Assembly: GCA_964580085.1 (NCBI GenBank)
Contig: CAZOJF010000019.1
Coordinates: forward strand, 1 to 9,312
Length of the DNA stretch: 9,312 nucleotides
DNA from: CAYUWK01 sp964580085
GTDB taxonomy: Bacteria; Patescibacteriota; Minisyncoccia; Minisyncoccales; CG1-02-41-26
Direction: 5' to 3'
How positions within the stretch are numbered: position 1 is the stretch's first letter; each line of letters starts with the position of its first letter. The translations under genes and the position numbers were made by a program. The notes beneath the pieces are model-generated. The model had not been told where the DNA came from. It saw only the letters and a program-made list of their open reading frames with translations, and ran no database searches. This document shows positions 1 to 7,400 of the stretch, one piece after another.

Positions 1-162
1 CTGATAATGTTCTTTTTTGGAACAAGTTTTATTAAAGGATTTGCTTTAACTTTAAGCTTAGGAATTCTAGTAAGTATGTTTTCCGCTATATTTATAACTA
101 AAACATTTTTAAAGATTTTTGTAGGAACAAAATTAGAAAAAATAAAGTTCTTATGGAATTAA
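1..162 (+). CDS. secD: SecD, C-terminal end only (partial, 5' end outside window)
   Basis: The first 53 codons are open in frame 1 and end in TAA at 160-162. The peptide contains FFFGTSFIKGFALTLSLGI, which matches the last membrane segments of SecD, where the family has a GxGxIKGFAxTLxxGI pattern followed by SMFxA. It then ends in a short basic tail. SecD and SecF form the proton-motive-force-driven accessory complex of the SecYEG translocon in the cytoplasmic membrane, pulling translocated proteins to the outside. The identity is supported by secF starting one base after the stop codon, the classical secD-secF order, so the two are almost certainly co-transcribed and translationally coupled. 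The proton-relay aspartate of SecD (E. coli D519) lies upstream of the window and cannot be checked here. Confidence 0.9.
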   Translation: MIMFFFGTSFIKGFALTLSLGILVSMFSAIFITKTFLKIFVGTKLEKIKFLWN

Positions 163-163
163 T

Positions 164-1069
164 ATGATTATTCAATTTATAAAATTTAGAAAGATATTTT
201 ATGTATTTTCAATAATTACTATTATTTTATCTATAGCCAGTATTTTTGTTTTTGGACTAGAACTAGGAATTGATTTTACTGGTGGTAGTATGCTGGAGGT
301 TGAATATGAGAATGAAAGACCATCTATTCAAATGATACAGGAGAAAATACAAGAAATTAGTTCGGAAAAGGTAATAGTCCAGCCCGTAGAACAAAAAGGT
401 ATAATTTTAAAAACTAAAGATACCTCTGAAGAAACTTATACAAAAGCAATAGAAAAATTAGAAGAACTGGGGACACTTAAACAAGATGCTTCTCAGTTTG
501 AGACGATTGGTCCAATTATTGGTAATGAATTAAAAGATAAAACCAAAATTGTTATTGTTCTATCTTTAATGGCTATTGTTTTTTATATTGCCTATTCTTT
601 CCGGAAGATTTCTAAACCGGTTAATTCTTTTGCTTATGGATTTACAAGTTTAATAGCTCTCTGCCATGATGTGCTGATCCCTCTTGGTATATTTTCCTTT
701 TTAGGGAAACTTTATGGAGTTCAAATTACAATTCCAGTAATTACGGCCTTTTTGACAGTATTAGGTTATTCAATCAATAATTCAGTTGTTGTTTTTGACA
801 GGGCTCGGGAAAATCTTTTAAGATCCAGAGAAACATCATTTGGCAACATAATAAATAAAAGTCTTAATGAAACTTTAACGCGTTCTATTAATACTTCTCT
901 GACAACTCTTTTTGTTCTTTTTGCTATCTTTTTCTTTGGCGGAGAAACACTGAGATACTTTTCATTAGTTTTAATATTGGGAATTAGTTGTGGGACATAT
1001 TCTTCTATATTTTTAGTAACTCCTTTGCTGGTAACTTATTTAGAATGGAGAGAAAAACGTTTGCATTAA
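164..1069 (+). CDS. secF: Protein translocase subunit SecF
   Basis: A 301-residue protein close to the usual length of SecF. In order: first membrane segment (about 11-31), the SecD/F signature GIDFTGG (35-41), a periplasmic P4-like domain (about 42-112), the IGPIIGNEL motif (115-123), then membrane segments at about 128-147, 155-181, 190-212, 245-258 and 265-292. ALCHDV (165-170) and the FGGETLRYFSL motif (258-268) are also typical. With SecD it forms the RND-like complex that uses proton flow to help SecYEG export proteins. The ATG is one base after the secD stop; only a weak GGA lies upstream. One oddity: the conserved YSxND(S/T) motif reads YSINNS (202-207), so the aspartate equivalent to E. 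coli SecF D213 is asparagine (N206). The partner arginine, E. coli R247, is kept as R240. Family assignment is very secure; proton-driven activity is uncertain. Confidence 0.97.
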   Translation: MIIQFIKFRKIFYVFSIITIILSIASIFVFGLELGIDFTGGSMLEVEYENERPSIQMIQEKIQEISSEKVIVQPVEQKGIILKTKDTSEETYTKAIEKLEELGTLKQDASQFETIGPIIGNELKDKTKIVIVLSLMAIVFYIAYSFRKISKPVNSFAYGFTSLIALCHDVLIPLGIFSFLGKLYGVQITIPVITAFLTVLGYSINNSVVVFDRARENLLRSRETSFGNIINKSLNETLTRSINTSLTTLFVLFAIFFFGGETLRYFSLVLILGISCGTYSSIFLVTPLLVTYLEWREKRLH

Positions 1070-1089
1070 TTTTACTTTTGTTGTATAGT
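1061..1089 (+). promoter_or_regulatory. Candidate sigma-70-type promoter for the 1114-7841 operon
   Basis: TTGCAT at 1061-1066 and TATAGT at 1084-1089 are separated by exactly 17 bases; a perfect TATAAT overlaps at 1089-1094 but has no good -35 at the right distance. The -35 overlaps the last codons of secF. Initiation would fall about 1096-1101, leaving a leader of only about 15 bases before the ATG at 1114. This is the only gap above 10 bases between secD and position 7841, which is why a promoter is sought here. In such AT-rich DNA, TATAAT-like strings are common by chance, so confidence is low. Confidence 0.4.
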
Positions 1090-1113
1090 ATAATAATTAA
1101 CAATTAATTATAT

Positions 1114-2103
1114 ATGTCACAATTTAACTATTCAAAAATTTGTGAAGATATTTTTGAAATATTACCTAACCGTCAAAAAGAGATTCTAGAAAGAAGATTT
1201 GGAATTCTGACAGGAGAAAAGGAAACACTTGATTCTATTGGGAAAGATTTTAATTTAACCAGAGAAAGAATTAGACAAATTGAAAAAGAGAGTTTTGCCA
1301 AGATGGAAAAAGAGAAGGAGAAAAGAGAACTCAAAAAGGTTTTCTTTTATTTTGAAGAATATCTTAAAGAGAATGGAGGCCTTAAAAGAGAGGATGTTCT
1401 TTTAAATGATTTAGGAAGAGATAAATTCAATAAACATATTTATTTCTTGCTTACTTTTGCTGATGATTTTTTCAGAATCCCAGAAGACAATGAATTCTAT
1501 AGTTTTTGGACAGTTGAAAAAGAAGTTAGTCCTAAAGTAGAAAGTATTTTGAAATCTATCCTTAAAAAATTTGAAGAAATAAATAAACTTTTATCGGAGG
1601 ATGAGATTTTAAAAAAAGCTAGACAAGAACCAAGAATTCTTCATTCTTTATTGGAGATAGCAAAGAAAATCGAACAAGAAGAAGAAAGTAATTATTATGG
1701 CTTAACAGATTGGCCGGAGATTAGACCTAAAGGAGTGAAAGATAGAGCTTATCTTGTTTTTAAGAAAGAACAAAAACCATTACACTTTATAGATATTGCT
1801 AACCTTATTGATGAAAAAACTCATGCTCAAACCGTACACAACGAATTGATTAAAGATGAGAGATTTGTTTTAGTTGGTAGGGGCATTTATGCTTTAAAAG
1901 AATGGGGATATGAACCGGGCACGGTTCAAGAGATTATTTTTAAAATTTTAAAAAAAGAAAAAAATCCAGTTCCCAAAAAACAATTATTAAAAAAAGTTCA
2001 AAAACAAAGATTGGTTAAAGAAAATACAATCTTATTAAATCTTTCTAATAAAGAATATTTTTTGAAGGATGAAAATGGAAACTATAGTTTAAAGAGTTTT
2101 TAA
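1114..2103 (+). CDS. Sigma-70 region 4 / HARE-HTH DNA-binding protein
   Basis: A 329-residue putative transcription regulator. Residues 14-66 are a clear sigma-70 region 4: the PNRQKEILERRFG start, an ETLDSIGKDF helix, then LTRERIRQIE (48-57), the -35-recognition helix-turn-helix. Regions 1-3 of a sigma factor, including the -10-melting region 2, are absent, so it cannot be a complete sigma factor. A mixed helical part (67-200) follows. Residues about 205-265 resemble the HARE-HTH fold (VKDRAYLVFKKEQKPLHF, then HNELIKDERFVLVGRGIYAL), known from the delta subunit of Firmicutes RNA polymerase and from chromatin proteins. Residues about 268-327 look like a second winged-helix unit ending in EYFLKDENGNYSL. 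It may be an RNA-polymerase-associated or promoter-binding regulator. It is first in a tight operon, 8 bases before the membrane-protein gene. No Shine-Dalgarno is seen. Its target is unknown. Confidence 0.8.
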   Translation: MSQFNYSKICEDIFEILPNRQKEILERRFGILTGEKETLDSIGKDFNLTRERIRQIEKESFAKMEKEKEKRELKKVFFYFEEYLKENGGLKREDVLLNDLGRDKFNKHIYFLLTFADDFFRIPEDNEFYSFWTVEKEVSPKVESILKSILKKFEEINKLLSEDEILKKARQEPRILHSLLEIAKKIEQEEESNYYGLTDWPEIRPKGVKDRAYLVFKKEQKPLHFIDIANLIDEKTHAQTVHNELIKDERFVLVGRGIYALKEWGYEPGTVQEIIFKILKKEKNPVPKKQLLKKVQKQRLVKENTILLNLSNKEYFLKDENGNYSLKSF

Positions 2104-2111
2104 TTATATCT

Positions 2112-3413
2112 ATGGTTGATTTTTTAGATTTTATAAAGATCGAATCAATTATTCCAGTGATAACTCCTTTTTGGGTTACCTTAAAAAATTGGTGGTGGTT
2201 AATACTCCCTTTTCTTTTATTTCCTACGCTTCAGTTTTTTTATCTACAATTTATTCGTACAAAATGGGATAGTACCATAGATAAAATTTTACTAGAAATT
2301 AAAATTCCCAAAGAAGTTGAAAGACCCATGAAAGCAATGGAACAGGTCTTTAGTAGTTTTTGGACACTATATGACCCTCCTAGTTTTAAAGAAAAGTGGG
2401 TTCAGGGTCATTTTTTACTTAATTTTGCCTTGGAAATAATAACTATAGAAGGAGATATTCATTTCTTTTTAAGAATACCTAAGGCCCTTCGAGGCATGTT
2501 TGAATCAGCTGTATATGCTCAGTTTCCAAACGTTGAACTAATTGAGGCTGAAGATTATACCAAGAATGTCCCCCAAGATATTCCAAATAAAAAATGGGAT
2601 TTGTTTGGCTGGGACTTTATGTTTCTTAAAGAATCTTGTTATCCTATAAAAACATATCCCAACTTTTTTGAAGAGCAAGAAGGGATGAAAGAAGAAAAAA
2701 GAATTAGTGCTTTGTCAGTTCTTTTAGAGGGTATGGCTGATTTTAAAAAAGGTGAGCAGATGTGGTTTCAAATTATTGCTAAACCGATAGTTGATGAAGT
2801 TAAATGGGTAGAAGAGGGCAAAAAAATTATTGATAAATTAGTAAAAAGGTCTCCCAAGCCAAAATTAAAATCTATAATTCAGGAAGCATTTGATGTTATT
2901 TTTTCAGGAACTGTTCCCGGGCAAACAGAAAAACCAAAAGAAGAAGCAATTCCCGTGGAAATGACATTAACTCCCGGAGAAAAAGATACTGTTAAAGCAA
3001 TAGAAAATAAGATTTCAAAATTAGCTTTTGAAACAAATATGAGATTTGTTTATATTGGGGAGAAGGAAGTTTTCTTTAAGCCCAGAGTTAAAGTCGCCTT
3101 AGATTTTACAGCGGGAATTAATATAGCAAGCCTTAATGGGTTTAAACCCTGGAAAAAAACATTACCTAAAATTGTTCCTCCGGCTCTAGCCAGGAAGAGA
3201 ATAGTTTATTTAAGGAAGAAACAATTATTTAGACGATTTATTAAAAGAATGACTCCTTTATTTCCGACTCCCGGAGGGACATTTGTCATTAATATTGAAG
3301 AATTAGCAACCATTTTCCATTTTCCAGGAAGAACTATGGCTCCAACATTAAATCTTTCCAGGATTGAAGCTAAAAAGGCTGGACCGCCGGAAAATCTTCC
3401 TATAGAAAAGTAA
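2112..3413 (+). CDS. Single-pass membrane protein, probable partner of the downstream conjugation-type ATPase
   Basis: A 433-residue protein of unknown function. It has a short N-terminus, then one strongly hydrophobic segment (about 26-47, starting NWWWLILPFLLFPTL) and a large soluble part. The start of the soluble part (52-270) has alternating strand-like segments, and a Pro/Glu/Lys-rich linker (about 268-290) separates a second domain. The C-terminus is distinctive: INIEELATIFHFPG (393-406), then RIEAKKAGPPENLP (417-430). From memory, similar EELATLxHxPG...PP patterns occur just before the P-loop domain in longer single-chain VirD4/HerA-like ATPases of other bacteria. The gene ends 9 bases before such an ATPase, so this may be the separated N-terminal half and membrane anchor of that machine. 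No signal-peptide cleavage site or catalytic motif is seen. Pairing with the ATPase is strong by context; function is inference. Confidence 0.75.
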   Translation: MVDFLDFIKIESIIPVITPFWVTLKNWWWLILPFLLFPTLQFFYLQFIRTKWDSTIDKILLEIKIPKEVERPMKAMEQVFSSFWTLYDPPSFKEKWVQGHFLLNFALEIITIEGDIHFFLRIPKALRGMFESAVYAQFPNVELIEAEDYTKNVPQDIPNKKWDLFGWDFMFLKESCYPIKTYPNFFEEQEGMKEEKRISALSVLLEGMADFKKGEQMWFQIIAKPIVDEVKWVEEGKKIIDKLVKRSPKPKLKSIIQEAFDVIFSGTVPGQTEKPKEEAIPVEMTLTPGEKDTVKAIENKISKLAFETNMRFVYIGEKEVFFKPRVKVALDFTAGINIASLNGFKPWKKTLPKIVPPALARKRIVYLRKKQLFRRFIKRMTPLFPTPGGTFVINIEELATIFHFPGRTMAPTLNLSRIEAKKAGPPENLPIEK

Positions 3414-3422
3414 AAAATTATT

Positions 3423-5069
3423 ATGTCTAAGATAAATTTCTTTGCTACAACTACATTTAGAAATCAAAAACAAAAATTTGGGATTAAAATTGATGATAGG
3501 CGCAGGCATTTTTATATTGTGGGGAAAACAGGTATGGGTAAAAGTGAGCTCTTAAAAAATATGGCTGTTCAAGATATTAAAGATGGTCATGGTCTTTGTT
3601 TTATAGACCCCCATGGAGAAATTGCCGAAGAACTTTTAGACTTTATTCCAGAGAGTAGGATAAAAGATGTAATCTATTTTAATCCAGCGGACATTGAGCA
3701 TCCAATTGCTTTTGATGTTATGGAAGATGTTTCTGTGGAAACTCGCCATCTAGTAGCTTCTGGCTTAATGGGAGTATTTAAAAAGATTTGGCCTGATGTT
3801 TGGTCAGCCAGAATGGAATATATTTTAAGTAATTCAATTCTAGCTCTTCTAGAACATCCAGATTCAACCCTTTTAGGTATAAATCGTTTATTATCCGATT
3901 CTGCTTATCGTAAAGAAGTAGTAGAAGGACTTACTGATCCTGTGGTTAAGGCATTTTGGACTCAGGAATTTGCTCGTTATACTCAGCGTTATGAGGTTGA
4001 AGCAACTGCTGCTATTGAAAACAAAATTGGTCAATTTATTTCATCGCCTTTAATTAGAAACATTATAGGGCAAGTTAAAACATCTTTTGACATTAGAGAA
4101 GTAATGGATAGTGAGAAGATATTAATTTTAAATTTATCCAAAGGGAAGATAGGGGAGGATTCATCTCGTTTATTAGGAGGCTTGCTAATAACAAAATTAC
4201 AATTAGCAGCAATGTCTAGAGTAGACATACCAGAAAAGGAAAGAAAAGATTTCTTTTTATATGTTGATGAATTTCAGAATTTTGCTACAGAAAGTTTTGT
4301 TAGTGTCTTATCTGAAGCCAGAAAATATCGTCTTTCTTTAATTTTAGCTCATCAGTATATTACTCAAATGGAAGAAAGTGTCAGAGATGCTGTGTTTGGC
4401 AATGTAGGAACAATTATTTCTTTCAGAGTAGGAGCAGAAGATGCTGAATACTTGGAAAAAGAATTTATTCCGGAAATTATTGCGGAAGATCTAGTTAATC
4501 TTCCCAAGTATATCATCTATTTAAAACTAATGATTGATGGAATTGCTGGTCGTCCTTTTTCGGCTCAAACATTAATTCCTTTTAAACCTGAAGGAGAATC
4601 CCAAAAAGAAAAAATAATAGAATTTTCTAGAAAAAGCTATAGTGTTCCTAGAGAAATTGTGGAAAAACAAATTGCCGAATGGACTGGGGACTATGTTATC
4701 CAAAAGCCATCTAATCCAGACGTTATCCTTTATGATGCCAAGTGTAAGGGATGTGGCAAAGAAATAAAAGTTCCGTTTAAACCGGATGGGATTAGACCAG
4801 TGTATTGTAAAGCCTGTTTAAAAAAGAGAGAAGAAGCTAAGGATTCTAATCATCAAGAAGAAAAAAAAGAAGAAAAAAAAGAGGAAATAAAAGAAGAAAT
4901 AAAAACATTCTCTTTAGAAAACCTTTTACCTCAAAAGATTAAGAGAGATAAAAAAACAGTTTCCAAAGAGAATTTAAAAAGTGCTTTAAAGCAAGCCTTG
5001 GAAGAAGATGATTCTAAGAAAAATATAAAAAAAGGCGTGATAAAGCCAGGTGAAGTCGTAAAATTTTAA
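3423..5069 (+). CDS. VirD4/TraG/HerA-type conjugative DNA-transfer P-loop ATPase with zinc ribbon
   Basis: A 548-residue motor ATPase of the FtsK/HerA superfamily. Walker A is GKTGMGKS (34-41); Walker B is FFLYVDEFQNF (277-287) with D282/E283. LSEARKYRL (296-304) and the ILAHQY element (307-312, Q311) follow, as do FGNVGTIISFRVGAEDA (325-341) and FSAQT (379-383), typical of type IV secretion coupling proteins. Members pump DNA or hand substrates to a secretion channel. Unlike classical VirD4 it has no N-terminal membrane segment; the preceding gene supplies one. After the ATPase comes a four-cysteine zinc ribbon, C441/C444 and C462/C465, enclosing a VPFKPDGIRPVYC stretch. Next are a Glu/Lys-rich tract (479-494), a SLENLLP element and a tail ending KPGEVVKF. 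No relaxase or pilus gene is visible. The family is sure; the substrate is unknown. The start is 9 bases after the upstream stop, without a Shine-Dalgarno. Confidence 0.9.
   Translation: MSKINFFATTTFRNQKQKFGIKIDDRRRHFYIVGKTGMGKSELLKNMAVQDIKDGHGLCFIDPHGEIAEELLDFIPESRIKDVIYFNPADIEHPIAFDVMEDVSVETRHLVASGLMGVFKKIWPDVWSARMEYILSNSILALLEHPDSTLLGINRLLSDSAYRKEVVEGLTDPVVKAFWTQEFARYTQRYEVEATAAIENKIGQFISSPLIRNIIGQVKTSFDIREVMDSEKILILNLSKGKIGEDSSRLLGGLLITKLQLAAMSRVDIPEKERKDFFLYVDEFQNFATESFVSVLSEARKYRLSLILAHQYITQMEESVRDAVFGNVGTIISFRVGAEDAEYLEKEFIPEIIAEDLVNLPKYIIYLKLMIDGIAGRPFSAQTLIPFKPEGESQKEKIIEFSRKSYSVPREIVEKQIAEWTGDYVIQKPSNPDVILYDAKCKGCGKEIKVPFKPDGIRPVYCKACLKKREEAKDSNHQEEKKEEKKEEIKEEIKTFSLENLLPQKIKRDKKTVSKENLKSALKQALEEDDSKKNIKKGVIKPGEVVKF
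4857..4904 (+). repeat. Purine-only low-complexity tract coding Glu/Lys repeats
   Basis: Sixteen codons inside the ATPase gene encode EEKKEEKKEEIKEEIK, made of four-codon units of two Glu plus two Lys, or Glu-Glu-Ile-Lys. At DNA level this is a run of GAA/AAA codons, almost purely purine on the + strand. It probably forms a charged helical linker between the zinc ribbon and the C-terminal tail. Such tracts are prone to slippage, so length may vary between strains and sequencing indels are possible, but the reading frame continues sensibly after it. Confidence 0.7.
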
Positions 5070-5073
5070 AAAA

Positions 5074-6231
5074 ATGAAAACTCTTAAAGATTTTGATTTT
5101 AGAGATAAAAGAACAATAGTTAGATGTGACTTTAATGTACCAATAAAAGACAAAAAAATTGTTGATAATTTTAGAATAAAGGAGATTTTACCTACTATAA
5201 ATTATCTAATTGAAGAAAAAGCCAAGATTATTTTGATAAGTCATCTTGATAGCCCCAAGAGCAAAGATAAAAAATATAGTTTAAGACCTATTGCTCAGGA
5301 ACTTAAAAAATTATTAGGAAAAAAGGTAAGATTTTTAAATGATTGCCAGGGACGGGAAGTAGAAAAACAAGTAAATAACATGAAACCAGGTGAAGTTATT
5401 CTTTTAGAGAATTTGAGATTTTATTCAGAAGAGGAAAAAAATGATATATCTTTTGCTAAATCTTTAGCTAAGCTAGGAGATATTTATATTTCCGAAGCAT
5501 TTGGAGTATGCCATCGCAAGCATGCATCTGTTTATATCTTACCCAAATTAATACCCTCGGGTATTGGTTTTTTATTTGGTAAAGAAATTACTAGTTTGTC
5601 TAGAATAAGAAGAAACCCGGATAGACCATTTGTGGTTATTATTGGAGGAGCCAAAATTTCTTCAAAAATAAAAATGGTTGAAAAGTTTTTACCAAAAGCT
5701 GATTATATACTTTTAGGCGGGAAAATAGCTAATATTATCTTAACAGTAAAAGGAATATGCTTAGGCCGAGCTTGGCCAGAAAAAGATATTGTAAAAATAG
5801 TTGAAAAGATAAAATTAACTGATTCCAAAATTTATCTTCCGGTTGATGTTTTAGTTTCTCCTGATGAAAAAACCGGAGAATATATTAGGGCAACAGGACC
5901 AGCCTTGGTAAGGAAAGAAGAGGGAATTTTTGATATTGGGCCCGAAACAATTGAAATCTTTGAAAAAATTATTAGACAAGCTAAAACAATTATTTGGGCC
6001 GGAACATTAGGGTTAGCTGAAAATGAAAAATTCAGCAAAGGAACAAAATCTATTGCTAAAGCCATTAGTAGAAATTATGATGCTTTTACTATTGCCGGGG
6101 GAGGAGATACAATGAAGTTTTTAAATCAATTTGGATTAGCAGATAGTTTTTCTTATACTTCTACGGGCGGAGGAGCTATGTTAAATTATTTAGCCGAACA
6201 AGAAATGCCAGGGATAGAAGCATTAAAATAA
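5074..6231 (+). CDS. pgk: Phosphoglycerate kinase (divergent)
   Basis: A 385-residue cytoplasmic glycolytic enzyme (1,3-bisphosphoglycerate + ADP to 3-phosphoglycerate + ATP), near the usual bacterial length of about 390-400. Motifs in order: RCDFNVP (17-23), DNFRI with R34, SHLDSP (56-61), LLENLRF with R115 (110-116), EAFGVCHRKHAS with R148 (141-152), GGAKISSKI with K194/K198 (191-199), DIGPETIEIF (287-296), WAGTLGLAE (308-316), AGGGDT (341-346) and STGGGA (363-368). Most substrate arginines, the ADP-site lysines and the glycine-rich hinge motifs are kept. Two motifs are unusual: the normal HLGRPKG reads HLDSPKS, losing an arginine that contacts 3-phosphoglycerate, and the normal WNGPxGVFE reads WAGTLGLAE. 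The frame is intact over its whole length with no internal decay, so it is probably active. It lies 4 bases after the ATPase and 4 before the recJ-like gene. Confidence 0.96.
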   Translation: MKTLKDFDFRDKRTIVRCDFNVPIKDKKIVDNFRIKEILPTINYLIEEKAKIILISHLDSPKSKDKKYSLRPIAQELKKLLGKKVRFLNDCQGREVEKQVNNMKPGEVILLENLRFYSEEEKNDISFAKSLAKLGDIYISEAFGVCHRKHASVYILPKLIPSGIGFLFGKEITSLSRIRRNPDRPFVVIIGGAKISSKIKMVEKFLPKADYILLGGKIANIILTVKGICLGRAWPEKDIVKIVEKIKLTDSKIYLPVDVLVSPDEKTGEYIRATGPALVRKEEGIFDIGPETIEIFEKIIRQAKTIIWAGTLGLAENEKFSKGTKSIAKAISRNYDAFTIAGGGDTMKFLNQFGLADSFSYTSTGGGAMLNYLAEQEMPGIEALK

Positions 6232-6235
6232 CCTT

Positions 6236-7393
6236 ATGAATGAAATTAAAAATCTTAAGAAAACAGCTAGACGTATTAAAAAAGCTATCAAAAACAAAGA
6301 AAGAATCTTGCTTTTTGCTGACTCAGACCTAGATGGAGTAACATCTTTTATCGTTTTAGAAGAAACCATCAAAAGTTTGGGTGGAAAAATTCAGGATTTT
6401 TATTTTTTAGGTAGAACACTAGAAGAGGCATATGGATTAAATGAAAATGCTTTAAAATATTTCCGAAAATCTACTCCCGCTTTGTTGATTACTTTAGATT
6501 GTGGAATTACTAGTTTTAAAGAAGTGGAAATAGCTAATGAATTAGGGTTTGAAACAATAATTATTGATCATCATCAAATCTTAAATAAGATACCAAATGC
6601 TTCGATTGTTGTTGACCCTAAACAAAAAGAAGATCCATATCCTTTTAAGCAATTAGCAGCAGTTGGTGTTGTTTGTCATCTTTCCCGATTACTTTTTAAA
6701 GATAAATGGAATGGAGAAATTAAAAAAAATATTATGGCCCTTACAGCATTAGGAACCTTAGCAGATATGATGAAGATATCCGATGATAATGAATTATTTA
6801 TAAAAGAAGGACTTCCGGCTTTAATCAACAGTCCTCGGCCAGCTTTTCAAGCATTGTTGGAGAAAATTGGAAAAGATAAATATTCTCATAATGAGGTTAT
6901 AAGAAAAATTATTACGATCTTGAACATTACCGAAATGAAAAATCATATTCCTCAAAGTTATCCTTTTTTAACTTGCTCTGATAAAACATTATGTAAAAAA
7001 ACAATTGAAAAACTTTGTGAACAAAATCAAGAACGTAGATTAAGAATTAGGAATATGACGGAGGTTCTTGTAGAAAGGATTGACGAACAATGGCCAGTTT
7101 CGGTTATCTTTGAAGGAGGGAAAGATTATTCTCTTAATATAACAGGTGCCTTGTCTTCTAGAATTTGTAATAAATTTAAAAAACCATGTTTTATTTTCCG
7201 AAAGGGAGATAAAATTTCCAAAGGTTCGGTTAGAACTCCCAAAGGAATAGATAGCATAAAAGCTATGGGACAATGCTCTGATTTACTTGAGGTTTTTGGA
7301 GGACATGCTCAAGCATCAGGTTTCGCAATAAAAAATAAGAATTTGAAAAAATTTAAAGAATGTTTATCAGATTATTTTTCTAAATTTAATTAA
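6236..7393 (+). CDS. recJ: Short RecJ-like DHH-family exonuclease
   Basis: A 385-residue DHH/DHHA1 phosphoesterase. Metal-binding motifs: DSDLDG (29-34; D29, D31, D33), TLDCGI with D88, DHH (111-113), and TLADMM with D177. VVDPKQKEDPYPFKQLAAVGVV (125-146) is a RecJ hallmark, unlike the shorter NrnA oligoribonucleases. The DHHA1 part includes ITGALSSRI (302-310), KGSVRTP (329-335) and FGGHAQASGF (354-363), which form the nucleic-acid-binding groove. RecJ degrades single-stranded DNA 5' to 3' in recombination and mismatch or base repair. E. coli RecJ is about 577 residues; this protein stops after DHHA1 and lacks the OB-fold and C-terminal domain, so processivity and partner binding may differ. 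It could instead act on RNA or short oligonucleotides. It is 7 bases upstream of an RNase HI gene, which suggests joint primer or hybrid removal (inference). Confidence 0.88.
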   Translation: MNEIKNLKKTARRIKKAIKNKERILLFADSDLDGVTSFIVLEETIKSLGGKIQDFYFLGRTLEEAYGLNENALKYFRKSTPALLITLDCGITSFKEVEIANELGFETIIIDHHQILNKIPNASIVVDPKQKEDPYPFKQLAAVGVVCHLSRLLFKDKWNGEIKKNIMALTALGTLADMMKISDDNELFIKEGLPALINSPRPAFQALLEKIGKDKYSHNEVIRKIITILNITEMKNHIPQSYPFLTCSDKTLCKKTIEKLCEQNQERRLRIRNMTEVLVERIDEQWPVSVIFEGGKDYSLNITGALSSRICNKFKKPCFIFRKGDKISKGSVRTPKGIDSIKAMGQCSDLLEVFGGHAQASGFAIKNKNLKKFKECLSDYFSKFN

Positions 7394-7400
7394 TAAAATT

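Noticed and set aside
4031..4228. 65-codon open frame on the - strand inside the ATPase gene
   Set aside because: It lies wholly within a conserved coding gene on the other strand and its translation matches no recognisable family; it is a shadow frame.
5832..6065. 77-codon open frame on the - strand inside pgk
   Set aside because: It is antisense to conserved PGK motifs and has no start-site signal of its own; open by chance in AT-rich DNA.
5074..6231. PGK as a decaying pseudogene because of motif changes
   Set aside because: The frame is intact, the length is normal, and nearly all other substrate and hinge motifs are conserved, so divergence with retained function is more likely.
7040..7273. 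77-codon open frame on the - strand inside the recJ-like gene
   Set aside because: It is antisense to the DHHA1 region, with no family resemblance.
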